Part shown: one piece after another, positions 11,064 to 23,141 of the stretch | How positions within the stretch are numbered: the first letter of the stretch is position 1 | Layout: each line of letters begins with the position of its first letter | Notes under the pieces: model-generated | The model's input: the letters and a program-made list of their open reading frames with translations, nothing else | Databases searched by the model: none | What the model was told of the DNA's origin: nothing | Source: Stropharia rugosoannulata | Lineage: Eukaryota > Basidiomycota > Agaricomycetes > Agaricales > Strophariaceae | Length of the DNA stretch: 64,000 bases | Assembly: GCA_028532985.1 (NCBI GenBank) | Contig: JANCIK010000003.1 | Span: 134,001 to 198,000 of the forward strand | Reading direction: 5' to 3' | Translations under genes and position numbers: made by a program

Positions 11064-14000
11064 TTTGCTCCTGGGACTTGTGTCACAGGAGAACCATCAG
11101 GTGGTTTTTTGTCCAGACTCTATGTAGCATGAACGATGTTATCCATGTTCAGATCCATTCCTGGCTGTGGTTGTGAGCTTTAAGTGAGTACGCATACACA
11201 CATACGAATATAGCCGCAATAGCTTATTTTGTAGTTTCCCAGAGCGTGCGTTTTGGTCTGTACATTATGTTAGAGGTTCAGATGAGTAGTCCGATGCATG
11301 GGATCGTTTGATAGTCCCCGTAGAATAGCCGTGCAAGCCTCCGTCCTCCGACGCCCCGCCAAAAATATTCGGGTTTATATGGTCAGTGGTTGGTTGGTTG
11401 GGTGTTTGGTGAAATGCCAGCGGGAAAAGCCTCTATTCCTACTGTACGTCGCACCCCGGGAAGGTTTGACATAAACGGCGGGCGAGGGTCTAGACTGCTC
11501 CAGTGCGCTCAGTGAATTTGAGCGATGGAACGCTTTCCGGGAGGCGGTGCAGTGCGTACGGGCACGGACACGGCTGCGATACGCTACTTACACTATGTAT
11601 ACGGCACGGCTACGGCTACGGCTACGGTACGGCACGGTAGTGACGGTACGCGGTGAAGATAGTTTAACTTTAAGGCTGAGTAAATCAGGAACAGTGACCG
11701 GGTGACTGACTAGTCACTGCTGCTGCTATTATTGCTATTGCTATAATTGCTATTAGTGGAAAGTTACTATTAGTGGATGATGCGTCCGATTATCTGCCCT
11801 GTTGATGTTGATGCGGATATGTGTTTGGTTATGACTTATCGGTGAGGTGACGGTGAGGTGACAGGTGTATGTCCGGATGGGATGGGATGGGATGGGGTAT
11901 TTATAGATTGGGTTTGGACTTGTGGTACTTGTCGTATCGTGGAGGAGGAAGAGAGCGATTGATAGTATAAGATGAGGTTGAGGCGCGAGCGCTAAAGTCA
12001 TGCAGTAGTACTACCAGTACTTACAGTGCATAAGCTGTTAATTAAATTACGCTACAGCAATCGCACCCCAGTCCATACACTTGGCTCGCGCCTCGAGGGC
12101 TTAGCATAGGCTTTTAATCGACATCATATGCATTTGGAATAGGGATAGGACTGGATAGGATTGGCGTTGGCGTTGGCATTGGAATTGGCGGTCCCATTCG
12201 GAGCCGAATGTCACTGGGCGAGCAAAGGGGCGCAAGCAATGACGACGCCAGACGGGCGCCGATGCTGATGCTGATGCTCGGTGATGGTGGTGAGCATACT
12301 AGATAGTAGTATCTCCTACTTCAGCATAGGGTATTTCATTACGAGGTATTTCAACACCTATTTGGGCTGTTCTGATTCTGATGGTGATACGCCACGGATC
12401 CGAGACGATGGCTTGTGGTGTGGTGGACTGTGGTGGACTGGTGGGCATCTACCCCTCTGTGCATTAAATGAGTCTGTGGTACGAGTTCGATAGGGTGGGC
12501 GTAGGGGTCAAGGATAGGACTCTCGAATATACTGGAATGCAGCAGCCTAGGGTGGAATAGTAAGCAGAAATATGAAGTCCAAATAAAGTGTAGCAAATAC
12601 CAAGTCCTACGTACACCTCGATGCACAAAGTATTTTCTTCAGCATCACCCCCAGCATGCATGTACGCAGATGTACGCATGCACCCGCGCACGCGGGACGC
12701 TTAGTCTCGTTTAATTAACCCTCGCATTAAAGAGAATTTGAAATGTGGGCGATTGTGGAAGCGTCTGGAGGAAGCGAGTGCGGTGGATGAAGCCGCGGTG
12801 GATCGTGGAGACTAAAGCGACTCCACTCCACGCACCTGTTAGGCAGATCAGGAACGGCAGTCCCCAGTCCATCAGACGCGCCGAGGCTTAGAGGAGTGGA
12901 TTTGAAATTCCCCGGGGGGTGTTTTTTGTACGTATGTGACTCCAGGCTCCAGACTCCTGAGTGCACCGCAGAGTTTTTGAGTGCGTAATAGCCGTTCATT
13001 AAGAATTATTCATTCCGAGTGCAAAATTTCGCCCCACAAAATGCAGACGAGTCTATTCTACTCTATTTATTCTATGTACGCAGCAGCCCCCCAACATTTC
13101 TGACGCTTACTTGGCGGAGTGCGTGTTTGGATGGTGCACATGGAGAGTGCGAGCGCTTATGCAGCGGGAATGGAGGTGTGTGTAAATTTAGGTCTGAGAG
13201 AGGAGACAAGGAAGGCTCCGCATAAGAACTGTGTTGTTTAGACAGACAAGGCAGTAGGATAGCTGGACGGAGTTCAGCAGTAGTCCGAGGCGAGAGGGAA
13301 ATTGACAGAAGCAGTCAGGCTAGATGAATTAAATGAATTGGGTGAGGATAAGATAAGCGCGCACCACAGTTCTTGATCGGGATTCGGGATGCAGCTGGCG
13401 GGAGTTACCGGAAGTGATGCGCAGAGCTGGCTAGGGCAGGCTAGGCGTCGAAGTACGAGGGGATAGAGCGGGGGTGAGAAGGCGGAGAGGCAAGTACGTA
13501 TTTGTGTTATGTTGTGATAAGTATAGAATGGTATGTTTTTATACGCCGATGTACATGGATGATGGGCCATCAGAGAGAATGTCGCGGGTATCGCCGACCG
13601 ATTGAGGTGGAGAACGAGGGAATAGAGCGTGGCATGGCGGGATTCGTAGGAGACGCAGAAGGTGACGACGAGATAAGAGGACGGTGACGCAGCGGTAGGT
13701 AGGACGTGGCAGAAAGCATTAGACTATATGCGTAAGACGAGTGATGTTCGCGGACAGAAAGGCAATGGGCGCAGAGCGATATGTTTGCATGCATAAAATT
13801 TGCGGTGCATTTCAGGGGGGTCACTGTGTGACTAGTGACAGGACCCTTATCTTTGGAGAATCTGGGCCGAAGTGCGAGATGGGATCGGAGGGCTTGCGAG
13901 AACGTGGAACGACACCGCCAGCAGTGGCGAGCGCACCTACTTGAACCCGTCCCTCACACATCCCTTCTCCTCCTACCCGCCCTTCTCCCCCTCCCCCTCC

Positions 14001-14071
14001 CTCTCCCTGCTCGCCTACCCGCGCGCTTGATGAGTTTGAACTGACGTCACTGATTGGCTCATACCCCACGC
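11064..14071. other. 3-kb intergenic region with short tandem repeats
   Basis: No gene recognised. It contains GGCTAC-type repeats near 11605-11625, a GGGAT repeat near 11878-11898, and ATTGCT-type repeats near 11722-11755. The right end, 13950-14020, is strongly CT-rich and probably belongs to the promoter and 5'UTR of the PP1 regulatory gene. Confidence 0.45.
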
Positions 14072-17000
14072 ATGCTCCAACACGAACGCTCGCCGGCCGC
14101 CATGTCTCCCTCCTTCCCCTCCCAGGGTCGCCCAGGCCACCGCCGCTCCTATTCCAGCATATCCTACGACGCCGCGTCCCCCGCCCTCGCCCATATCCCC
14201 CGCCGCAGACCCGCGTCCGCCGCCGTGCATGGCCCCGGCCCCGACGACTCTCCCAGAAAGCCTACGTTCCAGCTCGGCCGCGACGACGACGACGACTCGT
14301 CCGGCGACGACGCCATGACTTCAAATCACATCCACGCCGACGACGACCGCGCCCTGCCCCCGCTGCGCCTCAAGCCCAAGCTCTCTCCCTTTGACGCCGC
14401 CCACCAGCGCGCCTCGCCCCCGCCCCAGCTCTTCCTCCAGCCCCCCACCGCCGTGCCCTTCCCCCGCTCGTCGCCGTCGCCGTCACCCTCCCACTCCTAC
14501 CTGCCCTTCCCCCAGTCCCAGCCAGATGCCGCTGCAAAATCCCCCGACCCGCGCCTCGCACGGCCCTCTTTCTCCCGCACGTCCTCCCACCCCATCATGC
14601 TCGCAAACGGCAAGCCCCTCAAGTCCTCCCTCAAGGGCTCATCCTCTTCCCCAAATATTCCCTTCCCGCCCCAGTCCCTCGTCCCCAGCATCATGTTCCC
14701 AGACCTCCACAAGCATTCCTCCTACCACCACCGCACCCGCTCAGCCCCCTCCACGCCCCTCCTCCAAAATGTCCAGCTCGCCACTTCTTCCTCTTCCAGC
14801 AGCTCAGACTCCACTGCCCTCCGCTCGCCTTCGCCCCCGTCCCCCATCCTCTTCCCCCAGAAAAACGTCCACTTCCCATCCCAGGAAGAAGGCGGCCTCG
14901 CCACCGTCCGCGTCTTCAACCGCTCTGCAAAACCTGCCTCTCTCTCCAGGCTTGGCGAGGAGACAGAGACAGAGACCGAAGGCGAAAGCTCAGCCAGCGG
15001 GTGGGGCGCCCTGCGCGGCAACACCTGGGGCCCGCGGACAGCAAGCGCCAAAGCGAACCCCCGCCATTTCACCACTCACAGTCCCCTCGGACGCGACTCG
15101 GACAAGTTCCTCTCTATCGACGTCGCAAATTCAACACCTGTTCCTGCCCGAGGCGCAGAGAGAGGCGACGGAAATGTGTACCTGGAGAGTATCGGTTTCG
15201 ACCTCGAATGTACGTCATTTCCTATCAAGCAGCCTGATTAAAAAGCTTATTTTCCCTTTGACAGCGCCGCAAGGCCCTGTTCCTAAGCGCCCCCTTGTCC
15301 TAATCGGCACCATGCTCGTCCGTAATGTCACCTATCAAAAGACTGTCGCAATTCGGTTCACCCTCGACGAGTGGCATACCACCAACGACGTCGTCGCGCT
15401 GCACAACAAGTCCCTCCGCGCTCTTCCGGCCCGTTTCGTCCGCGGTGCGTCGGGCGCACTGGACGCCGGCACCGAACGCGTGTGCTCGCCGCTTGCCGTC
15501 GACGCCCCGGGAGACGATAACGCACTGATCAATGGCGGCGTCCCTGCGTGGGACCGCTTCCGCTTCCAGATCAACCTCGAGGACTACGCCGACGCGCTCG
15601 AGTCGCGCACAATGTGGCTCGTCGGCCGCTACTCTGCGGGCGCCATGCAGGGTCCTGGTGCACCCAGTGGTCCTACTGATGCGCCTGGCGCCCTCCCGCC
15701 CGCGGAGTGGTGGGACAACAACATGGGTGCAAACTATCGCGTAGCCTTTGTGCGGAAAGAGCGGGAGGTCCTGGAGGGTAATGGACCCATGCAGTTGCCC
15801 AGGCGGGGCGTCATCGTCAGCGCTCCATGTAAGCCGTCGTATTTCCCTTTCCTTACTCTTAGACTGACTTGTCATCACAGCTGTGTACGCCCCAGCCGTG
15901 CGACCCGCCGCCGCCTCGCCGCCGCCCAAGTCGTACCCTGCGCCGCCCCAGATGTCTGCGTCAATCTCGCTGCCTCTTCCCTATACCGAACAGCAGAAGA
16001 GCAACGCCTACGCCGAACAGAAGCAGCATCAGGCGGCGATGACGCAGAGCACACTCGCGCGCCTCAAGAAGCTCAACCTGCTCAACTACGCCGCGCCGAC
16101 TTCGACTGCGTTCTCTCCGACTTCGCCACGCGCGTCTGCCCTCTCGGTTGCTTCGCTGGACTCGAGCACGTCGAGCGCGACAAGCGCAGAGTCGACGCCG
16201 CTCCTCACGCCGACGCAGGCCGACGCGGACGCGGATTACCTCCACAAAGAGGGCGCGCAGGACGTCGACGTTGACGTGCTGCACGACGCCTCGGGCGCGC
16301 TGCACGCTGGGTCTGCGCGCCCTGGGTGGGGTGCCGCTTCTACGCCTATCGCGGTTGGCCGCATGTCCATGGGCATGGAGAATGGGTTCCCGGCTACGTT
16401 CCTGGCCCCAGAGCCCACTTCTGCCTCCACGGGAGACGAGACGCTTCCTACGCCTGCGTCTGTATCCGCTCTGTCGCCCGAGATGGGCACCAGCCCGCCG
16501 TTCTCCTCTCTGGCTGATATGGCGCTCGGTGGCTCTGGCAAGCGCACTGGAGGAGGCGCGAGCTTCAGTTGGCCGTGGAGCGCGTTTGGTGCCGGCGAGG
16601 ATGCGAGCACCCCTGTGCCTGTGCCTACGCACGTGCCAGTGGCAAGCGAAGAGAAGGCGGCGGAGAAGGACGATGATAAGGAAGAGGAAGAGGAGATGAA
16701 GACGGCCCCGCTCAGCGCGCCTGTCGCCTCGCTCTTGTCTGATATCAGGGCGAGGAGTATCGGCTCCGGCTCCGGTTTTGGTTCAGGGGCTGGCCAGATC
16801 GCGCCGCCGCAGCGCCGCAAGGGCGCACACGCCCGCGCGGCGAGCGATGTGCAGACCGGCGGCCCGCGGTTCATGGTCGGCGGTTCAAGCTACTCGCCGT
16901 CGTCCAGCGGGAGCGAGTCGGGGTCTCCCTCCGGCTCCGGCTCCGGCTCGGGCTCAGGCAAGGTGCGGCGCGCTGGTGCTGGTTCTACAACCCCATCCGG

Positions 17001-17523
17001 ATCCCCTTCTACTCCTACACCAACCTGGGGATTCCGCCCTGCGTCACCGCGCCCCGCGCCGTCCTCGTCCTCGTCTGCCACCGGCACCGCGAGCCCGCCG
17101 TACCCCGGCTCGCCGAAACGGTACCTCTCGCCGCTGCCGTCTTATATCGGCGAGCCTGTGTTCGCGTATGCAGGCCCGGCGGTCGACGCGGGTATGGGCG
17201 TAGGGTCTGGTGCGCGCTCGCCTACGCGTGTAGGCGCACGCTCGCCTCTCCGCTTGTCGCCTGTGAACTCGTCGGACGATATTGGGCTCGCTGGAGCTGG
17301 TACTGGTGCCGGGGCTGGGATGGCCGGTGATGCCTCCGGCGCCGGTGCCTCTGGTGGAGGTGGTGGTCAGCCGCAGGACGATGCGGTGTACCAGGCGTTC
17401 GTGCGGCAGTGGTGCTTTGCACAGGCGCCGGGGCCGACTGTGGGCGCGAGCGTTGGTGGGAGTGGGAGTGCTGGAAGCAGGGATGCGGGCGTTGTGCCTG
17501 GTCCGAAGAGTATTAACGTCTAG
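14072..17523 (+). CDS. PP1 regulatory subunit with CBM21 domain (glycogen targeting)
   Basis: Three exons, 14072-15209, 15265-15828 and 15881-17523, 1114 residues. It targets protein phosphatase 1 to glycogen, as yeast Gac1/Pig proteins do. A PP1-docking RVxF motif (KNVHF) sits near residue 265, followed by VRVFNRSAKP. A CBM21 carbohydrate-binding domain spans roughly 369-535: VYLESIGFDLE, VLIGTMLVRNVTYQKTVAIR, TLDEWHTTNDV, then WDRFRFQINL and WWDNNMGANYRVAF. The domain is split by an insertion rich in Ala and Gly. The N-terminal 260 and C-terminal 560 residues are disordered, dominated by Pro, Ser, Gly and Ala, with a GSGSGSGSG run near 16940. An in-frame TTG at 14054 was not used; 14072 is the first ATG. 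The sequence is very GC-rich compared with its neighbours. Confidence 0.88.
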
Positions 17524-20500
17524 GTTCTAGGCGTGTTGAGGTGTGGATGCGTGAGCGGGGGGTGGTGGTGGCTGTAGTAGTGAAAGTAGAAGAGGCATCG
17601 GTGGTGGTGGTGGAAGAGCGACAGCAAGGCAAGAGGTAAGTCCATCTGATGCCACCCGAGTTCGAGTGACTCAGGGGGTTATGTATCGTACCCAGTGCGC
17701 TGATTCTGGTTGCTTGCCCCAGATATCCTCCTGCACTTCTCTCGCCTGCCCCGCCCCCGTGCTTAGCGCTGGGTGCTTACCCCAGATGGCACCCCAGATG
17801 ATCGCCCTTGCGTCATATCCCTGTCGGCTCGGCTGTCTGCCTGTCGGGCGCTGACAGGATGTATGTTATCATTTATGTATGCACGGGCTAGCACGGCACG
17901 CATCAGAGGCGAACGAACATGTTGTTCGGGCGCGTTTCTGGTGCTGTGCTGTAGCAGGCTGTAGCCTGTGCGCGCTACTTGCTTACTTGCCTGGAGGCTG
18001 GTAGTGGTGCTTACACTTATTCGCTTCAGCATGCGAAGGTTTAGTTAGGTCCAGCCTGCCAGGTTGGAGTTTCGCGCTTGCCCCTGGGCCACTTGACTTG
18101 CTTGTTCGCTCGCCAACGCTATCGCCATCGCCTTTTTCTCCTATCCTATCTTGCCTGCTCGCCTGTTCGTCGGACATCGCCCCCTTGGTTCTTAGCTCGC
18201 CATCTCGTCATCGCCCCTTGCTTCCCCTTTCCCTTTCCCCCTTGCTTCTTCGCTAGCCATTTCGGAACTGCTACATTCATCCGGCGTGCCTGCGTTAGCA
18301 GCCCGTTAGCCCGCTGATCCGGGCTTTTTCTTTTGTCAGGGTGTAACGCGTTCCAGGCCTAGCGTGGTTGCTCTTGATTTGATCATCTTTCATTTTATTC
18401 ATTTTGTTTGATTTTTCTACTTGTTTTTTTATTTGTTTTTATCTCTCCCTCTCTCTCTTGGTCGGCATATAAACAGTGTACTCTTTCCATTTGTTTACCA
18501 TCTCATACTTACTCATCTCATACCATCCTCAGCTCTGTACCACTACGATATATCCAGCGAACAATCTGTGTTAACTCATACTGCCTGTTTTTTCTTTTCT
18601 TATTTCCCTTCTTTTTTTCCCTTTGTTTTATTTTTTTTTCTTTCTCATTTACTTGCCATTTCCATCGATCCTACTCCCCCATCCCCATCCCCATCCCTGT
18701 CTCTGTTCGTGTACCACGAATCTACGCACTGTTCCTGCCTATCTATGTCTACACACCGCGCAGCTTATTTTTCATACCCCAAACGCCGCCGCTGGTGTTG
18801 CTGCTGTATCATGCCAATCCATCACGCCGGGTGCAGGCCTTCTCCTGCCACCCACCAACCCACCCACCCTAACCCGCACCCATACGCGAAGTGACAACAC
18901 TGGAATCGTATTGATTGGGTTGTCTTTCCCCCTTCGCTCCGGTCCCCACCTACCTACCTAAAATCAAAATGAAGGACTATGTCCTTCGCACTGTGACGCG
19001 CCTCCTACTGCGTTGCATTTATCTATGTCTGCCTCCTTTCCTTGCCCTGGTGTACTGCACCGCTGGGGTATAGTGGAGGCCAATGCCAATGCTATCGTTA
19101 TCCCTATCCCTATCCCTATCCCTCTGTATGCTTTACCAGCCAATTGACCGCCACTCGCCGGCTGCGGCCCTTGTCCTATTCTGAATTGAATTGAATTGTC
19201 ATGCCCACCCCATCCACCCATCCATCCATGCCACACCTATCTACATACATACATACATTTACAACCACATAGATGCCGTCGGTTCCTGTTCTGTGTCCTG
19301 CTCTGAATCTGAAATCTTATCTCAAGTACTCACTCAGCCACCACCTACATGCCCCCCTTCCTGAAATGTCGTCCATGTTTTTTCTTCTTTTTTTCTCTCT
19401 TTCTCTTTCTTTTTCTGTCTCAGTATGACTCACTGTTTGACTGCTGAAGCGCTGAATGTTGTCCCTGCTTGGTTTAATTTTTTTTGTGTATGCATGATAC
19501 CGGGCGGGCCGCATGCAGAGTGCGCGCTTGATCCCACTGAAATGATATTTCTTTGATCATGGTTCGCCGATGTGCTGTGTATAAGTTGACTGTCGTTGAG
19601 ATGTTTAGCAGTGGATAAGAACAAGAATAGGGCGCTAGGAAGGATGGACGGGGGATTAGAGTGATGCTTCAAGAAGGTGAATTAGGTTGGTAGGTGGGTA
19701 GGTAGGGTACGTGGAAGGTTCTGAGCTAGTCCGGGACCGAGGAAATAAATAACTTGAGTATCGTTATAAGCATGTAAGGTTTACGGTGTGATGGTGGGAA
19801 GGGGGATTACTTATGTAGATAGGATTAAGTAGATAAATAGGTAGTACGTCCATGTAGCACTTAATGCCTAGGCGCCGGTATACTTTTTTTCTGGTGAAGC
19901 ACCGCGGAAATAGTCGTCCAGACTACCATCTTGTAATACAACGTGGACGGTCTACGGCCGTAGAGCCTTGAGTGTCACCGGCGAGCATTTAAAATTTGCG
20001 GTTCACGAGATGATTCCGTATGGGCGCTCATAATTAGATTGTTGACCGGTGATAACAGTTTAAATAGTTCTGCCGATCTGAAGTAGCTAGCGCACTGTAT
20101 ATCCATTTTTTGAAGGCCCTGAAAGCGAATTGCTGCTGGCAGTATACCGCTGACAATGGTGTATTCCACGACCCGTTGGACGGACGTACGACGCAAGGTA
20201 TGTATATAGATAAACACGTAAGACAAGATAAATAATCGTTCTGGCCAACATACATGCATAGAATATTCGAGTACTACGCAAGGTATCCCGGCGAGGTCCC
20301 TCGTGCGGGGACCACATGGGGGCGGGTGTGGAGCTGACAGTGCCCCCGTCGCCCGCTGGGAAAATGCGAGAGCTAATCAGCGGAAGGGGCGCGTGTTGCA
20401 TGTGTATGTGTCTAGGTATTATCTTCGTGTGTAAGTGTCTAGATAGTGCAAGTGTCTGGATATTAACTTCGCATTGAATGTGGAATATTTTGTATTGAAA

Positions 20501-22081
20501 TTCGGGGCCCGGGGGATAACACTGGGAAAGGGGTGAGGGATTGTATGGAAGGTCCTGTCATGGGAAGATGAAGTCGAGAGCGAGTAAGGTGCCGACCGAA
20601 CTGCGCTGGGCGAGCGGTGTATAGGACCAGAAAAGGAGACTTTACACAGAACCTCGAATTACAAAGAGCAGGTGCGCTGCAACGCGGTGACGCCATTCGA
20701 ACCCATGAGCACCGTCCCAGAGCGAATCTGTGAGCGTTTCGTCGTGCTGTAGCACGTCATCCCGCGCTCGTCACTGCCTGGATGCTCAGTAAGCACCGTC
20801 GCACCCATTCGCAAGATTCAGTCATGAGAGAACGCAGCTGCGCTCCTTTGTGTCGGAAGGAGAGCGTGCCACATACAACTGCGGCGTGATCATGAGCGAG
20901 CGGGTGCGAGCGGCTCAGCACCACCGGAATGAATGGGGGATAGTTGTCGTGTATATCTCGCACAGACGACGGAGCGCGCTGTGCACTGTGCACTGTGCAG
21001 TACCGCTATGTGGAGCATTTGGAAGGCGGCTCGGGAGAGAGACTCGGGGCAAGTAGCTTCCATAGGTGGAGCGCGAAGGACGGCGATATGAATTGAGAAG
21101 AGCGACGCGCTTGGGGTGTGGGTGTCGGACGCCTGGCTGGGGTATGGTCGGGGATGCAGATGCGGGGGGCGACGCAGGTGATGCCACCCCGGTTGCGCAC
21201 TTTGCTGTGCACCGGCGAGAATAGCACCTGCCAGCCAACGCGCGCCTCATGCAATCACATTCCGGCTAGGTCTTGCCTAATGGACCACGAGAATGGTACG
21301 GACACGTCTGACTTATTCTTAACAAGCTTTTGACAAACGCGCGTCTGCCCACATACGGAGGTTGCCAGATCATGCCGCGCGCGAGGGTGCTAGTTGCCGG
21401 ACGGGACTGGTGGGCTGGTGTGGTCAGGTGCCGGGCTGTGCAGACTATTCTGACATGTTGAATGGCGAGGATATCAGCGCATGGGCGCAGGAAGAGAAGG
21501 AGATTGTCGCGTCGCGATATGATATGACGACAACATGAACTATAAATAGAATTTGAACTAGTGTGAAGGAGAGTCAGTGTTTCCGGTGTAACCCAAGGAA
21601 GAATGCTTGGGGCTGGTTTAGGCGCTCGATATTCCGACTCGCATTCGCCGTCTGCGCCAGGTCATCTGTGGTTTCCAAAATTCAGCATTCAATTGTTGCC
21701 AACAGCTCGTCTGTGAATAATTACTCTGGAGAATATGCAGCAAGTATTGCGCGTTGCATGCTGGGACGTATAATTAGAATAAATCCATATGCCGTTATAG
21801 AGAGGTGAGAGAGAGTATTGATAGCAAGTATAGCGGCATACTTCTTATCACTTATTTCCATCTGCTCATCTTTACCTTTTCTGTCTTCGTTGCGCCTTTT
21901 CATTTTGTCTCCTTGTCTTCAGCTCAGATACTCGGTATATCCAGCGTGCTACCGCGCTTCTCTCCTGCAGCGCCATGTGCAGGACCACGGCGAATTGTCA
22001 TCCGATGAGACTCTTCAGCGCCTATAAAACCAGCTAGCGTCAACGGAGAGGATCCAGCAGTGCCAGCCAGCCCTCGCAGAC
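17524..22081. other. 4.5-kb gene-free region with strand-asymmetric composition
   Basis: No conserved protein is recognisable. From about 18100 to 18960, and again near 19370-19420, the plus strand is pyrimidine-rich with long T/C runs, as in strong fungal promoters or 5'UTRs. A 34-codon frame starts at an ATG at 18969 after such a tract but lacks further support. Short repeats include CCCTAT units near 19098-19125 and CATA units near 19240. It may hold a long 3'UTR of the PP1 gene, a noncoding RNA, or distal control regions. Confidence 0.4.
22023..22029 (+). promoter_or_regulatory. TATA box of the glutamic peptidase gene
   Basis: TATAAAA lies 53 bases upstream of the ATG at 22082, after a CT-rich segment. 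This arrangement is typical of a highly expressed fungal secreted-enzyme gene. Confidence 0.5.
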
Positions 22082-22941
22082 ATGAAGTTCTCCGCCGTCG
22101 TCCTCGCCGCCGTCTTCCTCTTCTCCGACGCCGCCTTCGCGCGCCCCTCGCGTCTCCAGGAGCGCATCGCCGCCCGCCAGCGTAACTCCCGCCCGCTCAT
22201 CCGCGCAGACCCCTCCACCGTCCTCGAGGCGTCCACCCACCCGAGCAACGCGTCCCACGTCGAGTTCAGCACCAACTGGTCCGGTGCCGTCCTCACCAGC
22301 CCCCCTGCCGGCGAGACCTTCACCACCGTCACCGGTACCTTCGTCGTCCCCACCCCGTCCACCTCCGGAGCCGCCTCCGCCTGGGTCGGCATCGACGGTG
22401 ACACCGCCCAGAACTCCATCCTCCAGTCCGGCGTCGACTTCACCCTCAGCGGCGGCAAGGTCTCCTACCAGGCCTGGTTCGAGTGGTTCCCCAACTTCGC
22501 CATCGACTTCAGCAACTTCCCCATCTCCTCCGGCCAGACCATCACCGTCACCGTCCACTCCACCTCCTCCACGACCGGCACAGTCGTCCTCAAGAACGTC
22601 TCCACCGGCAAGTCCATCACCCAGTCCGTCAGCGCGCCCTCGTCCTCCGTAAGTGTTGCTTGCTTTTTCATCTACCCGATCACGCTTGCTAAAAATAGTT
22701 TCCATAGGCTGCCCTTGCTGGCCAGAACGCCGAGTGGATCGTTGAGGACTTCGAGGAGGGCAACAGCCTCGTCCAGTTCGCCAACTTTGGCACCGTCACT
22801 TTCACTGGCGCCTCGGCTTCCACTGCTTCTACCACCGTTGGCTTGACTGGCGCAGCCGTCCTCGAGATCGAGCAGAACAACAAGATCCTCACCACCACCA
22901 CCGTCGGCAGCAGCTCGTCCGTCACCATCTCTCACACATAA
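22082..22941 (+). CDS. Secreted glutamic endopeptidase, family G1 (eqolisin)
   Basis: Exons 22082-22648 and 22708-22941 encode 266 residues, the usual prepro-enzyme length. Residues 1-20 form a signal peptide ending DAAFA. A propeptide with basic residues (RLQERIAARQR) precedes the mature domain, which begins near FSTNWSGAV. Family motifs: WVGIDGDTAQNSILQSGVDF, which carries the catalytic Gln, YQAWFEWFPNF, and NAEWIVEDFEEG, which carries the catalytic Glu. These pepstatin-insensitive acid proteases work extracellularly at low pH and supply peptides to saprotrophic fungi. Codon use is strongly biased to C-ending codons, suggesting high expression. The gene converges on MAU2, with 200 bp between stop codons. 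Confidence 0.93.
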
Positions 22942-23141
22942 ATGTGTAAAGCATGGTTTAATGACTCTTATGTACTTGGGTGTTTTGAGATGTTATTATC
23001 TATTAAAGCAATCAATAAAATGCATTCATTCAAAGACACAATAGTGAGATGAAGCACTACTAATATAAAACAGCATGATGGTATAACAATACATAGTGCA
23101 ATGAACAGCAGATAGACAGCAATGCAACATAAGAAAACAAC

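Noticed and set aside
14054..14071. Longer N-terminus of the PP1 regulatory protein
   Set aside because: The frame would begin at TTG; the first ATG is at 14072.
14391..16274. 627-codon plus-strand frame overlapping the PP1 gene
   Set aside because: A shifted shadow of a GC-rich low-complexity gene; it runs through the two introns and lacks the CBM21 motifs in order.
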